64,000 nucleotides of DNA from Pseudomarimonas arenosa (GTDB lineage Bacteria > Pseudomonadota > Gammaproteobacteria > Xanthomonadales > Xanthomonadaceae), in the NCBI RefSeq assembly GCF_014841215.1, contig NZ_JACYTR010000020.1:1-64000 (forward strand), given 5' to 3'. A program made the position numbers and the translations under genes. Position 1 is the first letter of the stretch, and each line of letters opens with the position of its first letter. The notes beneath the pieces are model-generated. The model did no database searches and had not been told where the DNA came from. It saw only the letters and a program-made list of their open reading frames with translations. Of this stretch, positions 15,956 to 25,174 are shown piece by piece.

Positions 15956-18349
15956 GTGCCTGCAGTGGGCAGCCGAATGCCGGGCTGTGCCTTTCGCAGG
16001 GTGCGGCTGCGGTTCTCGCGGCCGGATGCAACAGGCCATAGGAATAGCCGGGTTGATGATCATCGCCGGAAGCCGAGTCATCTGCATGCCAACATCGAGA
16101 ATCGAAGCAGGCGCAAGCGGCTCAGAGCCTTCGGTGTTGAGAATGAAAAAGGCCCAGCGCCCTTGAGCCAGCGAATCCAGACCTGCGGCGACCCCAATGA
16201 GGCCGAGCGCGAAGCGCTCTACCAGCTGAGTGAAATGGCCTCGATGGCCAGCGTCGAAGCCTCGATCCCTCGCGTTGAGGAGTTGCTCCTGGCTGACGCG
16301 CCAGACCTGCAACAAGCAGCTCTCGATTCCCTTTGCCCTGCTCTTGCCCATTACCGCGACCTATTGCTGGCAGTCGCGCCGGCACAGCGTCGGTTCGATC
16401 AACTGCGCTTGCTGGGAGAAGAGTGTCAGCGCAACAAGGTAGCCGCCGGTATTCTGGCGCAAGGAATCGGGCGGGTGATTCGCGATCTGCTCGCCCTGGC
16501 GAAACGCGGTGCGTTGCAATGTGGACGGGATATTTCGGTCGCGGTCGAACAGCTGCCGACCTTCAGTGCACTGGAGGTGGGGCTTGCCTTGCAGGCCTAT
16601 CACGAGCGCGAACGTCAGCTGCTGCAAGCGGAGCTTCAGCGCTTGCGGCAGCATCAGCAGGCCGGCGAGGAGCTGCGAGCCCTGTCGGGTCTGGGCTGCT
16701 GGGAGCTGTCACCCTCGAATCGACTGCAGGCGTGCACCCGAGCGCGTGAGTTACTCGGTCTAGATCAGGGCGCCTCATTGATTGACGATGGTCAGAACCT
16801 GTTGCTGAGCCACGTATTGCCCGCCGATCGAGTGATACTGCAGACCTTGCGCAATCACGCACTGATCTCCGGCGACGAGTACGAAGTGAATTACTCGGTG
16901 TCCGTGGATGGCATCGGCACCCGTCGACTGCTGGAGCGGGCCCGCGGTGTCACCGATAGCAACGGCGAGGTGCTCAAACTGATCGGAATCATCCAGCAGG
17001 TGGAGAACCAAAGCCGGGATCAGGTCGCCGAGGCTCAGCTATCCCTGTTCGATCCGCTGACTGGGCTATCCAACCGCAGCCACTTCCACCGTTCGTTGCA
17101 GCGGGAGATCGAGAACTGTGCCGGCGACAGCGAAGTGTTCAGTGTGCTGGTAGTTGACCTCAACCGATTCAAACAGATCAACGACACGCGCGGGTTGAGC
17201 GTGGGCGATCAGGTGCTGGTGGAAGTAGGCAATCGAATGAAGCGGGTGCTGCGGGCCGGCGAGCATATTGCTCGTCTGGGTGACGACGAGTTTGCCGTGA
17301 TCGCCGGCTCGGCCGATCCGCTGGCGGCGGCACTGATCGCCGAGCGATTGGCACTCTCGCTGAACCAGTCGCTGACCTTGTCGGGCGTTGCTTTAAATCT
17401 GTCGGCCAGCATTGGCACCTCGAGCTTTCCGTTCGATGGCACGGATGGTGAGGCGCTGCTGCTCAGTGCCGAAACAGCCATGCACGAGGCCAAGCGCAAT
17501 GGCCTGCGATTCGCCGCCTATCAGCCCGAAATGAGCCAGCGCATCCAGCGCCGTGCCTCGCTCGAAGTGCGGCTGGAGCGGGCTATCCGCGAGCGGCGGA
17601 TCGAACTGCATTTCCAGCCCCAAGTCGACCTTCAGAGCCGCCGCCTGATTGGTGCCGAAGTACTGGCGCGCTGGCAGGACCCGGATCTTGGTCGGATCGA
17701 TCCCGGCGAGTTCATCGGTCTGGCCGAGGAAAGCGGACTGATTCACGCCTTGGGCAAATTGGTGATCGAAGAAAGCTGCCAGCAGTGGCATCAATGGCGC
17801 TCATCGGGCGGCACAGACCTGCGATTGGCAATCAATATGTCCTGCAAGCAGCTGGAAGACGATGGCTTCATTGCCTTTCTGGCCGGCGTCGCCGAGCGCT
17901 GCCAGATCCCGCCCCGTGACATCGACCTGGAACTGACCGAAAGCAGCGTGATGCGCAATCCGGCACAGGTAGTGCAGCAGCTCGCTCTGTTGCGCGAGCA
18001 CGGCTTCGGTGTGTCGATAGACGATTTCGGTACCGGCTATTCGTCGCTCTCGCACCTGCGGCAGCTGCCCATTACCCAGATCAAACTTGATCGCTCGTTT
18101 GTTTCCGGTCTGCTGCAAAGCAGGCGGGATCTATCGGTGGTCAATGCCACCCTGACCATTGCCAACGATCTGGAAGTCAGCCTGATCGCCGAAGGCGTGG
18201 AGACAGCGTTTCAGGCCGAAAGGTTGCAGGCACTGGGCTACACCTTGGCCCAGGGCTACTTTTTCGACCGCCCCTTGCCCGCCTCGGTCTTTGCCGAGAG
18301 CTGGCTCTCATTGGCCGAGCCTTCATCGGGCTCAGGCAGCCCGCCATAG
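15956..18349 (+). CDS. GGDEF-EAL c-di-GMP signalling protein
   Basis: The open frame encodes 797 residues. A helical N-terminal region of unknown type (about 75-245) is followed by a PAS-like segment, a GGDEF domain (about 360-520) and an EAL domain (about 535-785). The cyclase motif reads RLGDDEF rather than RGGDEF, so synthesis may be weak. The EAL domain keeps EVLARW, the ELTESS motif, DDFGTGYSSLSHL, KLDRSFV and AEGVET, so phosphodiesterase activity is plausible. The first 65 residues are Arg-rich and doubtful; an ATG at 16235 is an alternative start. The 3' end overlaps the convergent LuxR gene by 94 bases. Confidence 0.88.
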   Translation: MPAVGSRMPGCAFRRVRLRFSRPDATGHRNSRVDDHRRKPSHLHANIENRSRRKRLRAFGVENEKGPAPLSQRIQTCGDPNEAEREALYQLSEMASMASVEASIPRVEELLLADAPDLQQAALDSLCPALAHYRDLLLAVAPAQRRFDQLRLLGEECQRNKVAAGILAQGIGRVIRDLLALAKRGALQCGRDISVAVEQLPTFSALEVGLALQAYHERERQLLQAELQRLRQHQQAGEELRALSGLGCWELSPSNRLQACTRARELLGLDQGASLIDDGQNLLLSHVLPADRVILQTLRNHALISGDEYEVNYSVSVDGIGTRRLLERARGVTDSNGEVLKLIGIIQQVENQSRDQVAEAQLSLFDPLTGLSNRSHFHRSLQREIENCAGDSEVFSVLVVDLNRFKQINDTRGLSVGDQVLVEVGNRMKRVLRAGEHIARLGDDEFAVIAGSADPLAAALIAERLALSLNQSLTLSGVALNLSASIGTSSFPFDGTDGEALLLSAETAMHEAKRNGLRFAAYQPEMSQRIQRRASLEVRLERAIRERRIELHFQPQVDLQSRRLIGAEVLARWQDPDLGRIDPGEFIGLAEESGLIHALGKLVIEESCQQWHQWRSSGGTDLRLAINMSCKQLEDDGFIAFLAGVAERCQIPPRDIDLELTESSVMRNPAQVVQQLALLREHGFGVSIDDFGTGYSSLSHLRQLPITQIKLDRSFVSGLLQSRRDLSVVNATLTIANDLEVSLIAEGVETAFQAERLQALGYTLAQGYFFDRPLPASVFAESWLSLAEPSSGSGSPP

Positions 18350-18972
18350 CCGCGACGCCATAGCACGCCGAACTCAAACACGGATCTCGCGTCGGGGAGT
18401 TCGAGCTTCTGCTTGATCTGGTCGCGGTAGGACTCCACCGTCTTGACCGAGATCTTCAAACGTTCGGCAATGTCTTTGGGTTGTAATCCTTCGCTGATAA
18501 GTATGAACACCTGCTCCTGCCGCCGGCTCAGGCCCGTGGCCATCGGTAGCAGGGTCTTTCTCAGTGGACAGTCGCTGGCCTGACAGTCTTCGGAGCTAGG
18601 ATAGCTGCAGTCGCTGACCCGCTGAATGGCATCAATCAATACAGCTTCCGAGGCCCCGTCACACAAATGCGCGCAGGCGAGTTCCAGTCCGGGAATGTAT
18701 TCGACCCCGACATGCTGTCTTGGCGAGATCAACAGCAAGCGGTAATCCGGCGACTCGTTCGGCAGCTCGAAGCCCTCTTCGACCACGATCTCGGGTTCGG
18801 CGACGACCACATCCGGATTCATCGACACGATGCTGCGCATCGCTTCGCTGCCGTTGTCAACCGAGATCACCTTGGCCCGCGGGAGTGATTCAGACACAAG
18901 ACGCACCAACCCCAGCCGAATCAGCGGACGTTTGATGGCGAGTAGGATCTTGATCGATTTCTTTGCCGGCAT
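18256..18972 (-). CDS. LuxR-type regulator with a degenerate receiver domain
   Basis: From the ATG at 18972 the protein has 238 residues: a receiver-like domain (about 5-120) and a LuxR/FixJ helix-turn-helix (about 148-205, GLSRRQEQVFILISEGLQPK then DIAERLKISVKTVESYRDQI). The receiver lacks the normal chemistry. The acidic pair is replaced by Ile13-Lys14, the phospho-acceptor position is Glu59 (in PDVVVAEPE), and no conserved lysine is seen. Output may therefore not depend on phosphorylation. The frame extends 53 codons further upstream with unconvincing content. Its last 30 codons overlap the convergent GGDEF-EAL gene. Target genes are unknown. Confidence 0.85.
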   Translation of the reverse strand: MPAKKSIKILLAIKRPLIRLGLVRLVSESLPRAKVISVDNGSEAMRSIVSMNPDVVVAEPEIVVEEGFELPNESPDYRLLLISPRQHVGVEYIPGLELACAHLCDGASEAVLIDAIQRVSDCSYPSSEDCQASDCPLRKTLLPMATGLSRRQEQVFILISEGLQPKDIAERLKISVKTVESYRDQIKQKLELPDARSVFEFGVLWRRGYGGLPEPDEGSANESQLSAKTEAGKGRSKK

Positions 18973-19560
18973 GATTGACCCAATGACTCCAACACAAGTC
19001 CTGCGTTGCAAGACGCAAGCGGGCTTGCGAGTGAGCGCGAGATAGTCGGCGAAGCACGCGATACGTGGTAGCGGTGAATGACCGTGCGACCGTTCTGCCT
19101 TCGCGTCGCGCTCTTCGCAGACGAAGCCCATGGCCGCTTGTCGATGCGGCCGCCTCTGGGCACCCTGCGTGCGGGGCCGATGGAGAGCACGTCTGCACTC
19201 AATCCATCGCGATGGTTACCGGCGTTGTTGTGAGCTCATCAGAGCTGCTTGGCACGCTGACCCAATGACTAAGGTGATAGCAGGTCCATGCTGAAGTTGC
19301 GGTTAAACTCGACGGTCGGATGTTCACCTGGCACCCAGGATGCCTCGCGCGCCTGGGTCGCAGGAGCCATTGCGGTGATCGGCGGCCTCGCGCCTCACGG
19401 CCCCCAGCATTGCACCGGCCTGCCCGTTGTTCGCCGCGCGCCCAAAGACATTGCCGATGCGGGCGCGGCTTTGTTCTGATCGACCGTACCAAGCAAGCTC
19501 ACCTCACCCCGGGCGGCGACGGGCACTCCTTTGCATTTGCAGTGCTGCGTCGGGTGCAAG
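18973..19560. other. Gene-free stretch of almost 600 bases
   Basis: Between the LuxR regulator start and the DUF938 stop no coding sequence is recognisable. Short open frames exist in all phases, but none has a ribosome binding site with familiar content. No tRNA or clear terminator was found. A decayed gene or small RNA cannot be ruled out. Confidence 0.45.
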
Positions 19561-20157
19561 TCAGCCACGACGCCAGAACAGCAGACGATTGTTGGCCGGC
19601 ATCGGGTGGTCGGCGCACAGTCGAAATCCCGCCTTTACGGCCAAGGCATTGACCGCGCCGATATCGCGGATGCCCATATGCGGCGCGCGCTGGCGCAACG
19701 AGGCATCGAACGTAGCGTTGCTATCGCTTGTGAAGCGGCCATCGATATTGAATGGTCCGTAGATCGCAAGCTTGGCGTCATCGGCACAGACCTCGGGCAG
19801 GCAGGAAAACAATCGCTCCACTTCAGCCCAGGCCATGATGTGCAGGGTGTTGGCGCTGAACAGCGCATCGAACGTCTGATCCGGCCAAGCCGCGTCCATA
19901 ACATCAAGCTCGATTGGCGGCGGGGTATTGTCAAGGGCAGCCTGCTGCAGGCGGGCGCGCAGACCCGGCAGATAATCAGGACGATCGCTGCACTGCCAGC
20001 TCAGCCGCGGCATGGCGGCGGCAATGAACGCGGCGTGTTGACCGGTACCGCTGCCAATCTCCAGTACCCGACGACGATCAACGAAGAATCCGTTGAGTTG
20101 CTCGAGGATGGGCCCCCGATTGCGCTCGCAGGCGGCAGAGAAAGGCAGGTCTATCAT
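19561..20157 (-). CDS. DUF938 family SAM-dependent methyltransferase
   Basis: This is a 198-residue cytoplasmic protein with a Rossmann-type methyltransferase fold. The SAM-binding loop is VLEIGSGTGQHAAFIAAAMP at about residues 31-50. The downstream acidic residue lies in SDRPDYL, and ANTLHIMAW plus LAIYGPFNIDGRFTSDSN are typical of DUF938. The substrate is not known. The length equals the family norm. The gene is isolated, preceded by an intergenic repeat of the CCGGGATCC type. Confidence 0.9.
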   Translation of the reverse strand: MIDLPFSAACERNRGPILEQLNGFFVDRRRVLEIGSGTGQHAAFIAAAMPRLSWQCSDRPDYLPGLRARLQQAALDNTPPPIELDVMDAAWPDQTFDALFSANTLHIMAWAEVERLFSCLPEVCADDAKLAIYGPFNIDGRFTSDSNATFDASLRQRAPHMGIRDIGAVNALAVKAGFRLCADHPMPANNRLLFWRRG

Positions 20158-20228
20158 TGTTAAGCTCTCGCTGTTCGTTTGCCTTGTGTGTAACGGCAGG
20201 ATCGCGCCGCATGACTCATCCTCAAGCC

Positions 20229-20325
20229 AACGTCATCCCATCGCAACACGGGATCCATGTTGATCTTTCCGTACTTCAGTCACCCTTCTCGAGAGTCGAG
20301 CGGCCCCGGCTTGCGCCGGGGTGAC
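20229..20325. repeat. Degenerate CCGGGATCC-type palindromic element
   Basis: GTCATCCCATCGCAACACGG followed by GATCC at the left and CCCCGGCTTGCGCCGGGGTG at the right resemble the element between narG and narH, though more diverged. The right arm alone forms a perfect GC-rich hairpin. It lies in the gap between the DUF938 gene and the ABC permease gene, both on the minus strand. Confidence 0.6.
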
Positions 20326-20420
20326 GAGGCCGTGAGGCCTCGAACAATCGGCCCGAACGATTTCCTCGGACAGTAGCAGGCTTTCGCCGGGAGACGGCGT
20401 ACAGTTCGGTCGACCGTGGG

Positions 20421-22844
20421 TCATTCCCAGCGCAAAGCCTGCGCCGGGTCAACTGTCAGGGCACGACATAGCGGTGCGATGCAGGCCAGTAGCCCGATCA
20501 GGCCGAGCAGCGCTGCACTGAGCACAAAAATGGTGGGGTCAGTTGCGCTGATGCCAAACAGCAGACTCTCCAGCGCGCGCGTCGACGCACTGGCCAGCAG
20601 CAGGCCGAACAGGATGCCGAGCCCGACCAGTGCCATCGCCTGTGTCAACACCCAGCGCACAATGACCGAGGCACGGGCACCAAGCGCGACACGGAGGCCA
20701 ATCTCGTTGCCACGCTCGGCCACATTCACCGACAAGGCGCTGTAGATGCCCATCGCCGCCAGCATGAGTGCGGCCAGTCCGAAGGCAGCGAAGATGACCG
20801 AGGCGAACCGGCGCTCCTTGGCAGTATCGGCCAGCAATTGGTCCAGGCTGGCCACGCGCCCGATGGGCAGTTGCGCGTCGACACTCCATATCGCCTGACG
20901 CATGCGGGTGGCGATGTCCTGCTGGTCGCCGCGATGGCGCACCACCAATGAGCGAACCCGATCGGCGTAATGCCATTGGGCGCTGCTGACGTAGACGGCG
21001 TCGACCTGCGAGGCGGTCAGCGACGCCTGTTTTACATCCGCCACCACCCCCACAACCGTGAACCAAGGCGTGTTGGGGTCGCCACCAATGCGCAGCCGTT
21101 GTCCGATCGGATTCGCCGCGCCGAAGCGCTTGCGCGCCAACGATTGGCTGATCACCACCGAAGGCGGCGACTCGATCGAGTCCTCGCGGGACAAGCCGCG
21201 ACCGAGCACGGTCGGAATGCCCATGGTGTCGAAATAGCCGGGACTGACAGCGTAACGCAGTGTGTTGTACTGCGCGGGTGCGGCATCGTCCGCCAGCGAC
21301 TCAAACAAGGTGCCGAACTGATCAAGGTCCTCACTCATTGGCAGCTGATTGGTGTAGGCCGCCGACTCCACACCGGCGACCTGACGCGCTACGCGCAGCG
21401 CGTCGACGTAGAAGCGTTCGACAGTGGCATCATCAGCATAGCGCGCACCGCTGGCATTGAGCTGCAGGCTGAGCAACCCGTTGGGGTTGAAGCCGGCATC
21501 GATCGCGAACAAGCGGTTGAGACTGAACATCAGGAGACCGGCACTGACCAGCAATACCACCGCCAGGGCGACTTCCACTACCACCAGCGAATTGCGCGCC
21601 CGGCGCTGATGGCCGACCACACGCTGCCCCACCGGCAGCAGCCCGCCTCGTCCAGCCAAACGAGCGACCCGAAACGCCGGCCACAACCCCACCAGCAGCC
21701 CCACCGAAATCGACGTTGCAAAGGCAAATACGAGCACCTGCAAATCGACGGTGAACTCGGCACCCGCGCTGATCTCGAACGGTGTGTAGGCGCCCAACAG
21801 GCCAAGCGCCACTTGGGCCAGCGCCGCCCCCAGCGCGCCACCCAGCACGGCCAGACTTAACACCTCGACCAGCTGTTGTCGAATCAGGCGTGCCGGACTG
21901 GCCCCCAAGGCGGCGCGTGCCTGGAACTCGCGGCTGCGCTGCGAACCGCGCACCAGCAATAGGTTGGCCACATTGACGCAGGCGATCAGCAATAACAGCA
22001 GCACCGCGCCGAACGCCGCCAGCACACCGGGTTTCACCGAGCGAGTGAGCTGTTCTTGCAAGCGGCCGACCAGCAAGTGTTCTAGCGTGGCATGCGAGGG
22101 TCGGACGAACGCCGGATCTGGTTCGGCGCCGATCTGCAGCAATTCCGTGCCGAACGAGGACTCCGAAGCGTGAGGCTGCAAGCGCGCCACCATGCGCAGA
22201 TGCTTGCCCCATTCGCGGCCATCGGCGGGCAAGGCGCTGTCGTACTGCAACAAGGTCCAGACCTCACTGCCGGGCGCCAGCACATCCTTGAAGCCCGCCG
22301 GCATGATGCCGACCACCCGATGGCCCTGACCGTCGAGGTCTATCTCAGCTCCAATCAGGCCGGGATCGGCGGCAAAGCGACGCTGCCACAGCGCGTCGCT
22401 CACCACCACCAGTTTGCGCCCGCCAGGGCGATCGGCGGCGGCATCGAAACCGCTGCCGAGTAGCGGCGAGACCCCCAATGCATGAAAATATTCGGCGCTG
22501 ACGCGTTGGCCTTGTAGTTGCTCGGGTTCGAAGCTGCCGACCAGGGCCGGCGACCAGTCGCGCATCACCGCGGCAGCGGCGAGCGACTGGCTGCGCGCCG
22601 CAATCTCGCGAAAACTGCCGAAGGCCATTGGCGACTCAGCGCCATCCGGACCGATATCCGACACCATCACCAGCCGATCCGCCGCCGGATACGGCACCGA
22701 GTTGAGCAGCAGGGCATTGACTGCGCCGAACATCGCCACGCTGGCACCGATGCCCAGCGCCAGCACGGTGATCGCCAAAGCGCTGAAACTGGGAGCACGC
22801 CACAGGCTGCGCAGGGCAAATCGAAGGTCTTCGAGCACGTACAT
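20421..22844 (-). CDS. Duplicated MacB/FtsX-type ABC permease (ADOP family)
   Basis: The protein has about 807 residues from the ATG at 22844, which follows an AGGGA site; a start 51 bases upstream is also open. It has two copies of the FtsX-MacB permease unit: an N-terminal helix (FSALAITVLALGIGASVAMF), a large periplasmic domain, three helices near 280-400, a further helix near 430, a second periplasmic domain and three final helices ending LTVDPAQALRWE. This is the ADOP layout. No ATPase or membrane fusion gene adjoins it, so its partner must lie elsewhere. MacB-like permeases act in mechanotransmission and export rather than transport through the membrane itself. The substrate is unknown. 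Confidence 0.88.
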   Translation of the reverse strand: MYVLEDLRFALRSLWRAPSFSALAITVLALGIGASVAMFGAVNALLLNSVPYPAADRLVMVSDIGPDGAESPMAFGSFREIAARSQSLAAAAVMRDWSPALVGSFEPEQLQGQRVSAEYFHALGVSPLLGSGFDAAADRPGGRKLVVVSDALWQRRFAADPGLIGAEIDLDGQGHRVVGIMPAGFKDVLAPGSEVWTLLQYDSALPADGREWGKHLRMVARLQPHASESSFGTELLQIGAEPDPAFVRPSHATLEHLLVGRLQEQLTRSVKPGVLAAFGAVLLLLLIACVNVANLLLVRGSQRSREFQARAALGASPARLIRQQLVEVLSLAVLGGALGAALAQVALGLLGAYTPFEISAGAEFTVDLQVLVFAFATSISVGLLVGLWPAFRVARLAGRGGLLPVGQRVVGHQRRARNSLVVVEVALAVVLLVSAGLLMFSLNRLFAIDAGFNPNGLLSLQLNASGARYADDATVERFYVDALRVARQVAGVESAAYTNQLPMSEDLDQFGTLFESLADDAAPAQYNTLRYAVSPGYFDTMGIPTVLGRGLSREDSIESPPSVVISQSLARKRFGAANPIGQRLRIGGDPNTPWFTVVGVVADVKQASLTASQVDAVYVSSAQWHYADRVRSLVVRHRGDQQDIATRMRQAIWSVDAQLPIGRVASLDQLLADTAKERRFASVIFAAFGLAALMLAAMGIYSALSVNVAERGNEIGLRVALGARASVIVRWVLTQAMALVGLGILFGLLLASASTRALESLLFGISATDPTIFVLSAALLGLIGLLACIAPLCRALTVDPAQALRWE

Positions 22845-23108
22845 GGTCCCTGGTGTCTGGCCCGCCTTGGCCCTTGGCAGGTCGGAAAGCAGCATCCATG
22901 CCAGTTGGCGCTGCCAATGTAATCAAGGCCTTAGGCGATCGCGACACACTCTCTTCGCGGACGATGCTCGGACTTGAACAGACAGTGTCCGCTTTCGAGC
23001 AAGCCCGAATGCGGCGCGACTCGCAGAATATCGTCGATTGCTGGTCCGTGAACTCCTATTTCAACTACCCTCCCCTATCATTAACTACCATTTCCGGCGG
23101 AGGCAGGC

Positions 23109-25148
23109 ATGGGCGAGTCTTCACGCGGCTTGAAGTCGGGGCGCGCACCCTTGTGCGTGGACCTGCTGGGCGGCGGCGAGTCGATGTACGCCAATCTGTC
23201 AGCGGCATTGGCCGACGTTGGCGGGCGCCTGCGCCGCTTTGAGCGCGCCGAACAATGGGTTGAAGCGGTGCGGGAAGAAGTGCCAGATGCCACGGTGGTG
23301 CCTGCCGCCCTGAGCACAGCGATCGCCGAGATGCTAGGCAAGCTGAGTTTGTCTGGCATTCCTGCCGGCAATGTCTTGCTCGCCACCTTTGGCCGACCCA
23401 AGGAGCGCCTCGACGCCCTGATCGGCGGCGCCGACTGGTTCGTTGAACGCAGTACCGATCCTCTGCTCGGGCAAGCGCTGGTGGATTGGTTGCTGCAGCA
23501 GGATGTCGAACCGTTTCGGGTGCTGCTGATCGACGACGATCGCGAGACGCGAATGCTGTGTTCGGCCATCCTGCGCAAGGTCGGCATGGTGGTGGAGGAA
23601 CTGGCGGAAACCACCGGCGTGCTTGCCGTGGTGAAGCGATTTCGACCCGATCTGGTGCTGCTTGATCTGCACATGCCCGATCAGGACGGTATAGCCGTGG
23701 TTCAGGCGCTGCGCAGCAGCGACATAGCGCCTCTGTTGCCGATCGTTTTTCTTTCGGGCGAAGACCGTCCGAACGCCCGCAACGCCGCCTTGCGCGCCGG
23801 TGGCGACGACTTTCTGGCCAAGCCGGTGCGGCCACAGGCGCTGATTGCGGCAGTACGTTCGCGGGTCAAGCGCGCCCGGGTACTTAACCGTCAACTTCGT
23901 CCACGCTCGGAGAGTGCCAGTGGCCGACTGCGCCGATCGGATTTCCTCAGTGCACTCAGCGAGTGCCTGCAGCGTACCGACGATGCCTGGCACCTGCTAC
24001 TGGCCCTGCGTATCGACGATGCGCCCGCCCTGCGCGAAAAGCTCGGACTGGCCGGCACTCACGCGCTGGAGCGCGAAGTCGCCAATCGCATCGCCTCCCA
24101 GCTGGCCCCCGAGGACAGCTATTCGCTATGGGAGGAGCTGGGCTTTGGTCTGATGGTCAGCCGCAATCAGCGCGCCGAATTGGAATCCCTGGTGGCCGAC
24201 CTGCTGACCGCGGTGGCCGGAGCGCCCTTTGTTGCCGGCGAAGAATCGCTTTCCCTTAGCATATCGATTGGCTTTTCACTCCCGCCGACGCAGGGCGTGA
24301 TCAGTGCCGAGCGTTGGGTGCAGCAGGCCTTTGCCGCCTTGGCCATGGCACGCAGGCTGGGCACAGGGCGTGCCGAAGGCGTGCTGTCACGCGACCCCTC
24401 CGCGTTGGCCCCTGAACGCATCATGGTCATTACCCAGGCCTTGAAGGATCTCGCCCGAGGCAGCCGGCCGCGCTTTGAATTTCAACCGATGCTGCAATTG
24501 CGAGGTGAGCAGGCGCACTTCAGTCTGATCTGCAAGCTGGCGGACCTGCGCAATCCTCTGGAGGGCTACCCACGACCGCAGTATCTCGAGTTGGCCCGGG
24601 AGCAGGAGCAACTTTCCATCCTTGATCGGATGGCCCTGTTCCATGCCATCGAGACGCTGGATGATCGACGCCGTCAAGGCTTGGCCGCCAACATCATGGT
24701 GCCGGTCGATCTGGGTGCCTTCGATGAGCGTCAGCTGGCCTGGCTCAAGGCTGAGCGGCAGCGTCGCCCTGATGCGGTTGGCGACCTGCTGTTGGAGGTC
24801 GACGTCGAGGATATTCGCTCAGGTCAGCATGTCGAAACCCTGCGTCATCTGACCGCTCTGGGCATGAATGTGGCCGGATACGACCACAGCGGCAGCGTCA
24901 TGGCCCTGCACGACCTGCTGGGCGCTCCGATCAGTCTGCTCAGCTTGCCGCATGGCGCCATCCAGACTGCCGGTGCGCAACTGTCGGACCTCATCACCGA
25001 ATGGCGTGGCAGTGGTCGCCGACTGCTGGTGGTCGGCGTCGAAAGCATGAAATCGGTGTCCAGTCTGTGGAACCTTGGAATCGACTACTTGCAGGGCGAT
25101 GCTTTGGCCGCGGCCATTCCGCGCATAGACGACGGTGATGACGATTAG
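23109..25148 (+). CDS. Response regulator with degenerate GGDEF and EAL domains
   Basis: The product has 679 residues. An N-terminal receiver-like segment lacks catalytic residues (about 12-125). A complete receiver follows with acidic Asp142-144, phospho-acceptor Asp186 in LLLDLHMP and Lys238 in KPVRP. Next is a GGDEF-like domain (about 270-420) whose signature is replaced by LWEELGFGLM, then an EAL-like domain (about 440-670) with QPMLQLRG but none of the metal ligands. It is likely a phosphorylation-controlled c-di-GMP receptor or scaffold rather than an enzyme, comparable in logic to FimX. GGCGGAGGCAGG precedes the ATG. It diverges from the ABC permease gene. Confidence 0.8.
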   Translation: MGESSRGLKSGRAPLCVDLLGGGESMYANLSAALADVGGRLRRFERAEQWVEAVREEVPDATVVPAALSTAIAEMLGKLSLSGIPAGNVLLATFGRPKERLDALIGGADWFVERSTDPLLGQALVDWLLQQDVEPFRVLLIDDDRETRMLCSAILRKVGMVVEELAETTGVLAVVKRFRPDLVLLDLHMPDQDGIAVVQALRSSDIAPLLPIVFLSGEDRPNARNAALRAGGDDFLAKPVRPQALIAAVRSRVKRARVLNRQLRPRSESASGRLRRSDFLSALSECLQRTDDAWHLLLALRIDDAPALREKLGLAGTHALEREVANRIASQLAPEDSYSLWEELGFGLMVSRNQRAELESLVADLLTAVAGAPFVAGEESLSLSISIGFSLPPTQGVISAERWVQQAFAALAMARRLGTGRAEGVLSRDPSALAPERIMVITQALKDLARGSRPRFEFQPMLQLRGEQAHFSLICKLADLRNPLEGYPRPQYLELAREQEQLSILDRMALFHAIETLDDRRRQGLAANIMVPVDLGAFDERQLAWLKAERQRRPDAVGDLLLEVDVEDIRSGQHVETLRHLTALGMNVAGYDHSGSVMALHDLLGAPISLLSLPHGAIQTAGAQLSDLITEWRGSGRRLLVVGVESMKSVSSLWNLGIDYLQGDALAAAIPRIDDGDDD

Positions 25149-25174
25149 CCAGTCGCCAGTCTCAGCAGCGCCGA

